Below are positions 17,349 to 26,697 of a stretch of DNA of 64,000 nucleotides, one piece after another. Positions within the stretch are counted from its first letter, which is position 1. Every line of letters starts with the position of its first letter. The notes below the pieces were generated by a model. The model was given only the letters and a program-made list of their open reading frames with translations. It made no database searches and was not told the DNA's origin. The position numbers and the translations under genes are program-made. Origin of the DNA: Pseudomaricurvus sp. HS19 (GTDB lineage: Bacteria > Pseudomonadota > Gammaproteobacteria > Pseudomonadales > Cellvibrionaceae). Where the stretch lies: the NCBI RefSeq assembly GCF_009857815.1, contig NZ_WVVW01000017.1:1-64000 (forward strand). Reading direction: 5' to 3'.

Positions 17349-20027
17349 ATGAGTACAGAAGAGAATCGGATTCAGGAGGATGTTGACGCGGCCGAAACCA
17401 GGGAGTGGCTGGATGCGCTGCACTCTGTAATCCGATACGGCGGCAAGGGCCGGGCGGCCTTTCTGCTGAAACAGCTGGCCGAGCGGGCCACCAATGCGGG
17501 TGTTCGTCTCCCTGCCGCTATCACTACCCCTTATCGCAATACCATTCCTGTGACCCAGGAAAAACGCATGCCGGGTGATCTGTTTATGGAGCGTCGAATC
17601 CGCTCCCTGATCCGCTGGAATGCCCTGGCCATGGTGATGCGCGCCAATGACAACAACGAAGGTCTTGGCGGTCATATCTCTTCATTTGCCTCCTCCGCCA
17701 CGCTCTACGATGTGGGTTTCAACTACTTTTTCCGCGGCAACGACGGAGAGCAGCCCGGGGACCTGATCTATTTCCAGGGGCATGCTTCCCCCGGCATGTA
17801 TGCCCGCTCCTACCTGGAGGGGCGCTTTGACGAGACCGAGCTGGACAATTTCCGTCGCGAAGTAGACGGTAATGGCCTCTCCTCCTATCCCCACCCCTGG
17901 CTGATGCCGGACTACTGGCAGTTCCCCACCGTTTCCATGGGCCTTGGCCCCATCCAGGCTATCTATCAGGCGCACGTGATGCGCTACATGTCGGCGCGTA
18001 GCCTGGCTGCCCGTGGCGATCGCAAGGTGTGGGCCTTCCTTGGTGATGGCGAATGTGATGAGCCGGAAACCCTGGGTGCCATCTCCCTGGCCGGGCGCGA
18101 GCAGCTGGAAAACCTGATCTTTGTGGTCAACTGTAACCTGCAGCGCCTGGACGGCCCGGTGCGCGGGAACGGCAAGATTATCCAGGAGCTGGAAGGCGTT
18201 TTCCGCGGTGCCGGCTGGAACGTGATCAAGGTGGTCTGGGGGCGCCATTGGGATGCCCTGCTGGAGAAAGACAAGACCGGCCTGCTGCAGAAGCGCATGG
18301 ATGAAGTGTGCGATGGCGAGTTGCAGAACTACAAGGCCAACGGCGGCGCTTATACCCGCGAGCACTTCTTCGGCAAGTACCCGGAGCTGCTGGAGCTGGT
18401 CAAGGACCTGAGCGATGAGGACATTATGTACCTCAACCGCGGTGGTCACGATCCGTTCAAGGTCTATGCCGCCTACGCCGATGCGGTGGCGCACAAGGGG
18501 CAGCCCACCGTTATTCTGGCGCAGACCGTAAAAGGTTACGGCATGGGTACAGCGGCCGAAGCCCAGAACGAAACCCACTCCGTGAAGAAGCTGGATCTGG
18601 AAAGCCTCAAGCGTTTCCGGGATCGCTTCGGTATCCCCATCTCCGACGACGAGCTGAAGAGTGTGCCTTACTACCGCCCCGCGCCCGACAGCCCGGAGAT
18701 GGTCTACATGCGCAAGCGTCGTGAAGAGCTGAACGGTTTCCTGCCGGCGCGTAACCCGGAGTTTCCGAAACTGCAGCCCCCTTCTCTGGATGCGTTCAGT
18801 GCGCAGCTGAAAGGCAGTGGTGAGCGTGAAATTTCCACCACCATGGCGTTCGTGCGTCTCCTGTCCACCCTCACCAAGGACAAGAACATTGGTGAGCGGG
18901 TAGTGCCGATTGTGCCGGACGAAGCGCGTACCTTCGGTATGGAAGGTATGTTCCGCCAGCTGGGTATCTACTCATCAGCCGGACAGAAGTACACCCCGCA
19001 CGATCACGACCAGATCATGTTCTACAAGGAGAGCAAGACCGGTCAGATCCTGGAAGAGGGTATTAACGAATCCGGGGCCATGTCGGCCTGGATTGCCGCC
19101 GCCACAGCCTACGCCAACAGCGGCGTGCCGATGGTGCCGTTCTACATCTTCTACTCCATGTTCGGCTTCCAGCGTATCGGTGACCTGGCCTGGGCGGCCG
19201 GTGACAGCCAGGCGCGGGGCTTCCTGATCGGCGCTACTGCCGGGCGCACCACCCTGAACGGTGAGGGTCTGCAGCACCAGGATGGTCACAGCCACTTGCT
19301 GGCAAGCACCATTCCCAACTGCCGCAGCTATGACCCGGCGTACGGTCACGAGCTGGCGGTGATTGTGCAGGACGGCCTGCAGCGCATGTACGAGAAGCAG
19401 GAGAACTGCTTCTACTACATCACCACCATGAACGAAAACTATACCCACCCGGAGATGCCGGTGGGTGTGGAGCAGGACATCATCAAGGGTATGTACCTGC
19501 TGAAGTCCGGCAAGAAAACCAAGAAGGCAGACCCGCGTGTGCAACTGCTGGGCGCCGGCACTATCCTGCGGGAAGTGGAAGCGGCCGCCGAAATTTTGCG
19601 TAACGATTACGGGGTTGAGTCCGATGTCTGGAGCCTGACCAGTGTTAACGAGCTGGCCCGTGAGGGGCTGCGTGTACAGCGTCATAACCTGCTGCATCCG
19701 GAAGCGGCTCCGCAGGTGCCATTTGTGGCCCAGCAGCTGAAGGGACACGATGGTCCGGTGATCGGTGCTACCGATTACATGAAGAGTTACCTGGAGCAGT
19801 TGCGTGGTTTCATTCCCGCCCGCTTCAGTGTGTTGGGTACCGATGGCTTTGGTCGCAGCGATACCCGTTCCAGGCTGCGTCGTTTCTTCGAGGTGGATCG
19901 TTCCTTTGTGGTTTTGGCGGCGCTGAAGGCGCTGGCGGATGAGGGCAAGCTGGAGGCGAAAGTGGTGAGTGATGCCATGAAAACCTTTGGTATCTCTGCT
20001 GACAAAGTGGATCCACTGAGTTGTTAA
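17349..20027 (+). CDS. aceE: Pyruvate dehydrogenase E1 component (homodimeric)
   Basis: The protein decarboxylates pyruvate on thiamine diphosphate and acetylates the lipoyl group of E2. At 892 aa it aligns with E. coli AceE from end to end (ETREWLDAL; GNGLSSYPHPWLMP; FGMEGMFRQLGIYSS). The ThDP-binding motif GDGECDEPE ... NCNLQ is intact, and SMGLGPI and the C-terminal VLGTDGFGRSD are present. ATG 17349 is preceded by AGGAAGAGG. It forms an operon with aceF, which begins 24 bp after its stop. Confidence 0.97.
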   Translation: MSTEENRIQEDVDAAETREWLDALHSVIRYGGKGRAAFLLKQLAERATNAGVRLPAAITTPYRNTIPVTQEKRMPGDLFMERRIRSLIRWNALAMVMRANDNNEGLGGHISSFASSATLYDVGFNYFFRGNDGEQPGDLIYFQGHASPGMYARSYLEGRFDETELDNFRREVDGNGLSSYPHPWLMPDYWQFPTVSMGLGPIQAIYQAHVMRYMSARSLAARGDRKVWAFLGDGECDEPETLGAISLAGREQLENLIFVVNCNLQRLDGPVRGNGKIIQELEGVFRGAGWNVIKVVWGRHWDALLEKDKTGLLQKRMDEVCDGELQNYKANGGAYTREHFFGKYPELLELVKDLSDEDIMYLNRGGHDPFKVYAAYADAVAHKGQPTVILAQTVKGYGMGTAAEAQNETHSVKKLDLESLKRFRDRFGIPISDDELKSVPYYRPAPDSPEMVYMRKRREELNGFLPARNPEFPKLQPPSLDAFSAQLKGSGEREISTTMAFVRLLSTLTKDKNIGERVVPIVPDEARTFGMEGMFRQLGIYSSAGQKYTPHDHDQIMFYKESKTGQILEEGINESGAMSAWIAAATAYANSGVPMVPFYIFYSMFGFQRIGDLAWAAGDSQARGFLIGATAGRTTLNGEGLQHQDGHSHLLASTIPNCRSYDPAYGHELAVIVQDGLQRMYEKQENCFYYITTMNENYTHPEMPVGVEQDIIKGMYLLKSGKKTKKADPRVQLLGAGTILREVEAAAEILRNDYGVESDVWSLTSVNELAREGLRVQRHNLLHPEAAPQVPFVAQQLKGHDGPVIGATDYMKSYLEQLRGFIPARFSVLGTDGFGRSDTRSRLRRFFEVDRSFVVLAALKALADEGKLEAKVVSDAMKTFGISADKVDPLSC

Positions 20028-20051
20028 TCGGGAAACGGATAAGGAGTGCTT

Positions 20052-21689
20052 GTGGCTATTGAAATTATTCCTGTCCCGGACCTCGGTGGTGCTGGTCAGG
20101 TAGAAGTGATCGAAGTATGTGTGGCAGTGGGCGACCAGGTGGAAGCCGAACAGTCCCTGCTGGTGCTGGAGTCGGACAAGGCGTCTATGGAAGTCCCTTG
20201 TCCGCAGGCGGGCAAGGTGGTCTCGCTGAAAGTTAAAGAGGGTGACAGCATCACCGAAGGCGACGCCATTCTGGAGCTGGAAGTGGCTGCGGGTGCGGAG
20301 CCTGAGGTCGCAGAGGAGGAGGCCCCGGCAGAGAAACAGGATGAGCCGGTTGCGGCAGCGCCTGCTCCAGCGGCTCCGGCCGCGGCTGCCGAGCAGATGG
20401 TGACAGTGCCGGATCTCGGTGGCGCCGACCAGGTGGAAGTGATTGAGCTGTGCGTGGCCGAAGGTGACGAGATCCAGGAAGGCGATTCCCTGGTGGCACT
20501 GGAGAGTGACAAGGCCTCCATGGAAGTGCCGTCGCCGTTCTCCGGCAAGATTGTGGGTTTAAAGCTGGCGGTCGGTGACAAGGTATCGGTCGGTGATCCA
20601 CTGGCACTGATGCTGGTGGCTGGCGCGGCGCCAGCGCCAGCAGCGCCGGAAGTTGCAGCGGCGCCAGCCCCGGCTGTTGCCGAGAGCCCGTCCAAAGCGG
20701 CCAGTGCGGCAGCGCCGCCACCGGTAGCAGCGCCAGCGGATGATCGCGCAGCGGCCCAGGTGGCCGGTGCCGATGGCGGTGGTGTCTACGCCGGTCCTGC
20801 GGTGCGCAAACTGGCGCGGCAACTGGGTGTCGACCTGACGCGACTGAAACCCTCCGGTCCCCGTGCACGCTTCACCAAAGAGGATGTGCGCACTTACGTC
20901 AAACAGCTGGTGGCTGACGTCAACAGCGGCAAGGTCAGTGTCAGTGGTGGCTCCGGTATCCCGCCCATTCCCGAGGTGGATTTTGCCCAGTTCGGTGACA
21001 TCGAACTGGTGAAGATGAGCAAGATTGCCAAGGCGACGGTGACCAACATGTCCCGTGCCTGGCTCAACGTGCCCCACGTTACCCAGTTTGATGAAGCGGA
21101 TATCACCGAGCTGGAAGCGTTCCGCAAATCCATGAAAGCGGAAGCGGACAAGCGCGGTGTGAAACTGACGCCACTGCCATTCCTGATGAAAGCCACCGCT
21201 GCAGCCCTTGCGGCGGAGCCTTCGTTCAATGTGTCATTGCATGCCGATGGCGAGCACAAGGTACAGAAGAAGTACATTCACATCGGTATGGCTGTGGACA
21301 CTCCGGCAGGCCTGATGGTGCCGGTTATCCGTGATGTGGACAAGAAAGGTCTGTGGGAACTGGCGGCAGAGACCGCGGCCATGGCCGAAAAAGCTCGAGC
21401 CGGTAAGCTGATGCCCCGGGATATGCAGGGTGGTTGTTTTACCATCTCCAGTCTTGGCGCCATGGGTGGGACCGGCTTCACGCCCATTGTGAATGCTCCG
21501 GAAGTGGCCATCATGGGTGTCTCCAAGGCGCAGATCAAACCCATCTGGAATGGTTCGGAGTTTGAGCCACGGCAGATGCTGCCACTGGCGGTCTCCTACG
21601 ACCACCGCGCCATCAACGGCGGTGATTGCGGGCGCTTCTTTACCTATCTGGTGTCAGTGATCAGCGATATCCGCCGCCTGCTGCTGTAA
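20052..21689 (+). CDS. aceF: Pyruvate dehydrogenase E2, dihydrolipoyl acetyltransferase
   Basis: The core of the PDH complex, it transfers acetyl from lipoate to CoA. The 545-aa protein has two lipoyl domains, with lipoyl-lysines K43 and K154 in ESDKASMEVP. Ala/Pro-rich linkers, a peripheral-subunit-binding domain (about 246-283) and the catalytic domain ending YDHRAINGGD (H518, with D522-type position nearby) follow. GTG 20052 sits five bases after AAGGAG and gives the conserved MAIEI start. No lpd gene follows; a terminator ends the operon. Confidence 0.96.
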   Translation: MAIEIIPVPDLGGAGQVEVIEVCVAVGDQVEAEQSLLVLESDKASMEVPCPQAGKVVSLKVKEGDSITEGDAILELEVAAGAEPEVAEEEAPAEKQDEPVAAAPAPAAPAAAAEQMVTVPDLGGADQVEVIELCVAEGDEIQEGDSLVALESDKASMEVPSPFSGKIVGLKLAVGDKVSVGDPLALMLVAGAAPAPAAPEVAAAPAPAVAESPSKAASAAAPPPVAAPADDRAAAQVAGADGGGVYAGPAVRKLARQLGVDLTRLKPSGPRARFTKEDVRTYVKQLVADVNSGKVSVSGGSGIPPIPEVDFAQFGDIELVKMSKIAKATVTNMSRAWLNVPHVTQFDEADITELEAFRKSMKAEADKRGVKLTPLPFLMKATAAALAAEPSFNVSLHADGEHKVQKKYIHIGMAVDTPAGLMVPVIRDVDKKGLWELAAETAAMAEKARAGKLMPRDMQGGCFTISSLGAMGGTGFTPIVNAPEVAIMGVSKAQIKPIWNGSEFEPRQMLPLAVSYDHRAINGGDCGRFFTYLVSVISDIRRLLL

Positions 21690-21715
21690 GTGTACGCCGG
21701 CATCGCTGCTCACAT

Positions 21716-21741
21716 AAAAAACCGGCGTCTGCCGGTTTTTT
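21716..21741 (+). terminator. Rho-independent terminator of aceEF
   Basis: AAAAAACCGGC-GTCT-GCCGGTTTTTT forms a perfect stem with a four-base loop and a T6 tail, 26 bases after the aceF stop. Confidence 0.92.
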
Positions 21742-21888
21742 ATTGGCTCCTGTGCTTCCGCTCCGGAGGTGTGGTTCAGAAGGACACAAGTTGGCTGCAA
21801 AATAACCCGGTCTCGCAGCAGGGGTGGGCATTATAGCCACCCGCCGCCGAAAATCAGACAGTGGCCTGTCCAGAATGCGGGGAAATCA

Positions 21889-21917
21889 CTGTTATCTGCC
21901 GATGTGCTGACTATAAT
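21889..21917 (+). promoter_or_regulatory. Candidate fabV promoter
   Basis: A perfect -10 hexamer TATAAT lies at 21912-21917, with only a weak -35 (CTGTTA) 17 bp upstream, giving a leader of about 100 nt before fabV. A small GGGTGG/CCACCC hairpin (21822-21842) lies just upstream. The rest of the 336-bp gap after aceF shows nothing else I can name. Confidence 0.45.
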
Positions 21918-22025
21918 AGCCGTCACTTACAATAAAACGAGGCGCGAAGGCCCTCAGTCTGGCCGCAGCTGCGGTCACGGCGTTCACGCTTGCTGCCAAA
22001 CCACCATTGTTAATGGGACCGTTAC

Positions 22026-23210
22026 ATGATCATCAAACCCAAGGTTCGCGGTTTTATCTGCACTACTGCTCACCCCGTCGGCTGTGAAGCCCATGTCAAA
22101 GCGCAGATCGATTTTATTAAAGACAAAGGCGCAATTGCCGGTGCTCCCAAGAATGTGCTGGTGATCGGATGTTCCAACGGTTATGGCCTGGCCTCCCGTA
22201 TTACTTCCGCCTTTGGTGGCGGCGCCAATACCCTGGGTATCTGCTTCGAAAAACCGCCAACCGACAAGCGCACCGCATCCGCCGGTTACTACAACACCGC
22301 CGCGTTTGAAAAATTTGCCCACGCAGAAGGTCTGTACGCCAAAACCATCAATGGCGACGCCTTCTCTGACGCCTGTAAAGAGCAGGCCATCAGTATGCTG
22401 AAAGAGGGCATGGGCAAGGTGGATCTGATCGTCTACAGCCTGGGCGCGCCGCGTCGTCAGGATCCCAAAACCGGTGAGCTTTACAGCAGCGTGCTGAAGC
22501 CCATCAACCAGACCTACACCTCCAAAAACCTCAATACCGATACCCTCACTATCTCTGATATGACCATCGAGCCAGCGAGCGAGGAAGAGATCCTGCACAC
22601 CGTGAAGGTGATGGGTGGCGAGGATTGGGAATTGTGGATCGATGCGCTGAAAAACGCTGATGTGCTGGCGGAAGGTTGCAAGACCGTCGCCTACACCTAC
22701 CTGGGCGAGAAGCTGACCTGGCCAATCTACGGCCACGCCACCATTGGCAAGGCGAAGGAAGACCTGGACCGTGCTGCCAAGGCGATTAATGGTCAGTTGG
22801 CGGGCCTCAACGGTGGCGCCAATGTGGCGGTACTGAAAGCACTGGTGACCCAGTCCAGCTCGGCGATCCCTATCATGCCGCTGTACCTGTCACTGGTGTA
22901 CAAGGTGATGAAGGAAGAGGGCACCCACGAAGGTTGTATTGAGCAGCTCTATCGCCTGTTTACCGAAGGCCTGTACACCGCTACGCCACGCCTGGATGAT
23001 CACAACCGTTTCCGCATGGATAACCTGGAACTGCGTCCGGAAACCCAGGCCAAGATCGAAGCGCTGTGGCCACAGGTGACCGAAGAAAATCTCTACGAAC
23101 TCACCGATTTCAAAGGCTATCAGGATGACTTCCTGGGCCTGTTTGGTTTCGGTTGGGACGGTGTGGACTACGACGCCGAAACTGACCCCATGGTTGAAGC
23201 GGATTTCTGA
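22026..23210 (+). CDS. fabV: Enoyl-ACP reductase FabV
   Basis: FabV carries out the NADH-dependent last reduction of fatty-acid elongation. The 394-aa single-chain enzyme has the NAD site [15 protein letters not shown] and the FabV-type Y-X8-K active site with Y235 and K244 at the positions known in this family. FabV enzymes are commonly insensitive to triclosan, unlike FabI, so intrinsic tolerance is expected but not shown. The N-terminus [17 protein letters not shown] is typical. It is a single-gene unit with its own terminator. Confidence 0.96.
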   Translation: MIIKPKVRGFICTTAHPVGCEAHVKAQIDFIKDKGAIAGAPKNVLVIGCSNGYGLASRITSAFGGGANTLGICFEKPPTDKRTASAGYYNTAAFEKFAHAEGLYAKTINGDAFSDACKEQAISMLKEGMGKVDLIVYSLGAPRRQDPKTGELYSSVLKPINQTYTSKNLNTDTLTISDMTIEPASEEEILHTVKVMGGEDWELWIDALKNADVLAEGCKTVAYTYLGEKLTWPIYGHATIGKAKEDLDRAAKAINGQLAGLNGGANVAVLKALVTQSSSAIPIMPLYLSLVYKVMKEEGTHEGCIEQLYRLFTEGLYTATPRLDDHNRFRMDNLELRPETQAKIEALWPQVTEENLYELTDFKGYQDDFLGLFGFGWDGVDYDAETDPMVEADF

Positions 23211-23240
23211 GATCACTGATCCCTGATTGACGCTGACAGC

Positions 23241-23274
23241 GGCGGCCTCCCATACGGGAGGCCGCCGTTTTTAT
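23241..23274 (+). terminator. Rho-independent terminator after fabV
   Basis: GGCGGCCTCCC (23241-23251) pairs with GGGAGGCCGCC (23256-23266) across a four-base loop and is followed by GTTTTTATT. Confidence 0.92.
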
Positions 23275-23348
23275 TATTGGGGTACAATTGGCCTTCGTGC
23301 GTCAGCGGTGTGGCTGGCAGTTAAATCATCGCAAGCGGGAGATGCCCC

Positions 23349-24239
23349 ATGGCGGATCTTCATACCACCCTGATCGAAACCGAGTTGAGTTATGGCAAGC
23401 CGGTGCGGCTCAGCCCCCTGGTGCGCCGTATCACCGCCAACAACCCCAGCCTCTTTACCGGTCCCGGGACCAACACCTACATCGTCGGTCGTGAGCGTTT
23501 TGCCGTGGTAGACCCGGGCCCCAACGAACCGCAACATGTGCAGGCTATCCTCGATGCCACCGGTGGCCGTATTGATTATGTGCTGGCGACCCACAATCAC
23601 GAGGATCACTCCCCGGCGGGCCGGCCACTGGTGGAGGCGACCGGAGCTGCCCTGATCGGCCTGCAACCTGACACAGCGCTGGAGTGGATCGACACCACCT
23701 TCACGCCGTTGCAGTCAGTGGCCGAGGGGGAGCGTATCGCCGGGGATGGCTATACCCTGGAGGCGATCTATACGCCGGGTCACCTGCGTGACCATGTCTG
23801 CTTCCTGTTGGAGGAGGAGGGCATGCTGTTCGCCGGTGATCACATCATGCAGGGGGCAACAGTCATTATCGTGCCGCAGCATGGCGGTACCATGTGGGAA
23901 TACCTGGACTCGCTGCAGAAATTGCAGAACCGGGGATTACAGACACTGGCGCCGGCCCACGGACACCTGCTGTCGCAGCCGGATCAGGTGCTGCAGGAGC
24001 TCTATGATCACCGCATGTCCCGCGAACATAAAATCCTCGAGGTGTTGCGGGAGCAGCGGCGCGGCACCATTGAGCAGCTGGCACCGCTGGTCTACCCTGA
24101 AGTGGAGGGTGACCTGATCCGCGCTACGCACGTTATTCTGGGGGCGCACCTGCAGAAGCTGGTGCACGATGGTGTCGCCACCCGTCACCATAAAAAGCAC
24201 TGGATTGTGGAGGAGGAGATCTGGGAGGTCGCCGAATAA
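23349..24239 (+). CDS. Metallo-beta-lactamase-fold hydrolase, LACTB2-like
   Basis: The 296-aa protein has the MBL metal motif T-H82-N-H84-E-D86-H87, a later YTPGHLRDHV histidine, FAGDHIM aspartate and LAPAHGH histidine. A C-terminal helical/winged segment of about 70 residues (VLREQRRGTIEQL...) is like that of LACTB2-type enzymes, some of which are RNases. The substrate is unknown. The start at 23349 follows GCGGGAGA. It precedes tas by 69 bp on the same strand. Confidence 0.85.
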   Translation: MADLHTTLIETELSYGKPVRLSPLVRRITANNPSLFTGPGTNTYIVGRERFAVVDPGPNEPQHVQAILDATGGRIDYVLATHNHEDHSPAGRPLVEATGAALIGLQPDTALEWIDTTFTPLQSVAEGERIAGDGYTLEAIYTPGHLRDHVCFLLEEEGMLFAGDHIMQGATVIIVPQHGGTMWEYLDSLQKLQNRGLQTLAPAHGHLLSQPDQVLQELYDHRMSREHKILEVLREQRRGTIEQLAPLVYPEVEGDLIRATHVILGAHLQKLVHDGVATRHHKKHWIVEEEIWEVAE

Positions 24240-24308
24240 AGGTGAACCCGGTCCGCCATATTATCAGCTGTGAGAGACTACTTCCGGCACAGTCAGGGGA
24301 TTAGAAAT

Positions 24309-25352
24309 ATGCAGTATCGCCCGTTAGGGAACAGCGGCTTGCAGGTCAGTGAAATCTGTCTTGGCACCATGACCTGGGGTCAGCAGAACAGCGAGGCGGA
24401 GGCCTTTGAGCAGCTCGACTGCGCATTGGATCACGGGGTCAACTTTATCGATACCGCCGAGATGTACCCGGTGCCGCCGCGGGCGGAAACCCAGGGGCGT
24501 ACCGAAGCCTATATCGGCAACTGGCTGGCCAGTCGCGGCTGCCGGGACAAGGTGGTGCTGGCCACCAAGGTCACCGGTCGAGGGGACAATAACGCCGGAA
24601 TGGACCATGTGCGCGACGGCCCCCGTCTCAGCAAGGCCCATATCTTCCAGGCCATCGAGGATTCCCTGGTTCGCCTGCGTACCGACTATGTGGATCTCTA
24701 CCAGGTGCACTGGCCGGAGCGCGACGCCAACTACTTCGGCAAGCTGGACTATGTTCACGGCAGCGATGACGGTATCGATATTCACGAGACGCTGGAGACC
24801 CTGTCGCAGCTGGTCAGTGACGGCAAGGTGCGCCATATCGGCCTCTCCAACGAAACCCCCTGGGGGGTGATGCGCTACCGGCAGCTGGCGGAGCAACACG
24901 GGCTGGCATCGGTGGTTTCCATCCAGAACCCCTACAACCTGCTCAACCGCACCTTTGAAGCCGGACTGGCGGAGATGGCCATCCGTGAGCAGGTGCCATT
25001 GCTGGCCTACTCGCCGCTGGCATTTGGCGTCCTCAGCGGCAAGTACCTCAATGGTGGCAAGCCGGCAGGAGCGCGGCTGACCCTGTTCGAGCGTTTTGTG
25101 CGCTACAAGGGCGAGCGCACCGAGGCGGCCGCAGCGGCCTATGTGGCGCTGGCGCGGGAGTGGGGCCTGGATCCGGCAGCCATGGCGCTGGCGTTTGTCA
25201 CCGCGCAGCCATTTGTGGCCAGTAATATTATAGGTGCCACTACCATGGAACAGCTGCGCGCCAACCTGGCCAGCGTTGAGCTGAGCCTGCCGGAGGAGCT
25301 GTTCGCTGCCATTAACCGTATTCACCTGCAGAATCCCAACCCGGCCCCCTGA
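24309..25352 (+). CDS. tas: Aldo/keto reductase Tas
   Basis: The 347-aa TIM-barrel oxidoreductase closely follows E. coli Tas throughout: TMTWGQQNSEAEA, DTAEMYPVPPR, YVDLYQVHWPERDANYFGKL, GLSNETPWGVM and a C-terminal NPAP. The catalytic tetrad D/Y/K/H is represented by DTAEMY, ATKV and QVHWP. It probably reduces aldehydes or ketones with NADPH; the physiological substrate is unknown. ATG 24309 is chosen from homology over an upstream GTG in the same frame. Confidence 0.92.
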   Translation: MQYRPLGNSGLQVSEICLGTMTWGQQNSEAEAFEQLDCALDHGVNFIDTAEMYPVPPRAETQGRTEAYIGNWLASRGCRDKVVLATKVTGRGDNNAGMDHVRDGPRLSKAHIFQAIEDSLVRLRTDYVDLYQVHWPERDANYFGKLDYVHGSDDGIDIHETLETLSQLVSDGKVRHIGLSNETPWGVMRYRQLAEQHGLASVVSIQNPYNLLNRTFEAGLAEMAIREQVPLLAYSPLAFGVLSGKYLNGGKPAGARLTLFERFVRYKGERTEAAAAAYVALAREWGLDPAAMALAFVTAQPFVASNIIGATTMEQLRANLASVELSLPEELFAAINRIHLQNPNPAP

Positions 25353-25414
25353 CGGGGCGTGCCAGAGGGCAGTCGATGCGACGATGGCCCTCACAGTCGA
25401 GGAGGTAGACGCGT

Positions 25415-25684
25415 ATGTTGGATACACAGAACCACACCATGAATGACCTGTTCAGCCAATTGGGGCTGGGCGCCAGTGATGAGGCGGTTGAGCACTTTAT
25501 CGACAGCCACCACCTGGCCGCCGGCGAGTGCCTGGCGGACGCCCCGTTCTGGAGCCGGTCGCAGGCGCTGTTCCTGCGGGAGGCGGTGCAGGATGATGCC
25601 GACTGGGCCGAAATTGTCGACCAGCTGGATGCCCGTTTACGGCACCCGGACCGGGCGGTCAGCACGCCGTTAATCCACCACTGA
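25415..25684 (+). CDS. DUF2789 family protein
   Basis: The 89-aa acidic protein carries the DUF2789 pattern: NDLFSQLGLGASD, an FIDSHHL segment, APFWSRSQALFLREA and DWAEIVDQLDARLR. The function is unknown; related genes occur in Pseudomonas and relatives. ATG 25415 has GAGGAGG at a good distance; the ATG at 25439 (NDLFSQL) is an alternative. A nested hairpin (25363-25392) lies upstream. Confidence 0.85.
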   Translation: MLDTQNHTMNDLFSQLGLGASDEAVEHFIDSHHLAAGECLADAPFWSRSQALFLREAVQDDADWAEIVDQLDARLRHPDRAVSTPLIHH

Positions 25685-25790
25685 CGGGGCTTTGCGCGCA
25701 GAAAAGAAATTGGCACGGGAACTTGTGTCGGGGGTGGGGCGTCAGTACCATTACGCCTTTGCTTTACCCCCCCCCTGACGGAGACAGTTC

Positions 25791-26666
25791 ATGATTCAAG
25801 GTAGTATGGTGGCCCTGGTTACCCCAATGCAGGCAGATGGTGCTCTGGATTGGAAGGGACTCCACAAACTGGTGGACTGGCATATCGAGCAGGGCACCCA
25901 CGCCATTGTCGCCGTGGGCACCACCGGTGAGTCGGCAACCCTGGATGTCGACGAGCACCTTGAAGTGATCCGCAAAGTGGTGGATCAGGTACATGGGCGT
26001 ATCCCGGTGATCGCCGGTACCGGCGCTAACGCCACCAGTGAAGCCATTGAGCTCACCCAGGCAGCCAAGGACGCAGGTGCCGACGCCTGCCTGTCTGTTA
26101 CCCCCTATTACAACAAGCCGACCCAGGAAGGCCTCTTCCTGCATCACCAGGCCATTGCCAAAGCAGTGGCGCTGCCCCAGCTGCTCTATAACGTGCCGGG
26201 CCGTACCGGTGTTGATATGGCGCCGGAAACCGTGGCGCGCCTCGCTGTTGTGGACAACATCATCGGCATCAAGGAAGCCACCGGTGACATGGAACGCGCC
26301 CGCTGGATCGTGCAGAACACCCCGGATGACTTCCTGCTGATCTCCGGTGATGATCTCACCGCGGTGGAGCTGATGATCCTGGGTGGCAAGGGCGACATCA
26401 GTGTCACCGCCAACGTCGCCCCGGCGGCGGTAGCCAAGATGTGCGAACTGGCCATTGCGGGTCAGGCGGCCGAAGCCCGCGCAATTCACGAGCAGTTGTT
26501 GCCTGTACACAACGCGATGTTTGTGGAGTCCAACCCGATTCCGGTGAAGTGGGCTGTGGCCGAGATGGGGCTGACCGCCGACGGCCTGCGCCTGCCGCTG
26601 ACCCCTCTGTCCGAGAAATACCATGCCCAGGTACGCGAGGCGCTGCGCGCTGCCGGCCTGCTGTAA
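25791..26666 (+). CDS. dapA: 4-hydroxy-tetrahydrodipicolinate synthase DapA
   Basis: DapA condenses pyruvate with aspartate semialdehyde, the first dedicated step to diaminopimelate and lysine. The 291-aa enzyme retains the Schiff-base lysine K161 (IGIKEATGD), Y133 and R138 (LLYNVPGRTG), and T44/T45 (VGTTGES), at E. coli numbering. CGGAGA precedes the ATG. It starts the dapA-bamC-MBL group; bamC follows after 31 bp. Confidence 0.97.
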   Translation: MIQGSMVALVTPMQADGALDWKGLHKLVDWHIEQGTHAIVAVGTTGESATLDVDEHLEVIRKVVDQVHGRIPVIAGTGANATSEAIELTQAAKDAGADACLSVTPYYNKPTQEGLFLHHQAIAKAVALPQLLYNVPGRTGVDMAPETVARLAVVDNIIGIKEATGDMERARWIVQNTPDDFLLISGDDLTAVELMILGGKGDISVTANVAPAAVAKMCELAIAGQAAEARAIHEQLLPVHNAMFVESNPIPVKWAVAEMGLTADGLRLPLTPLSEKYHAQVREALRAAGLL

Positions 26667-26697
26667 GTAGTACCCGACCGATAAGACGATACAGATA

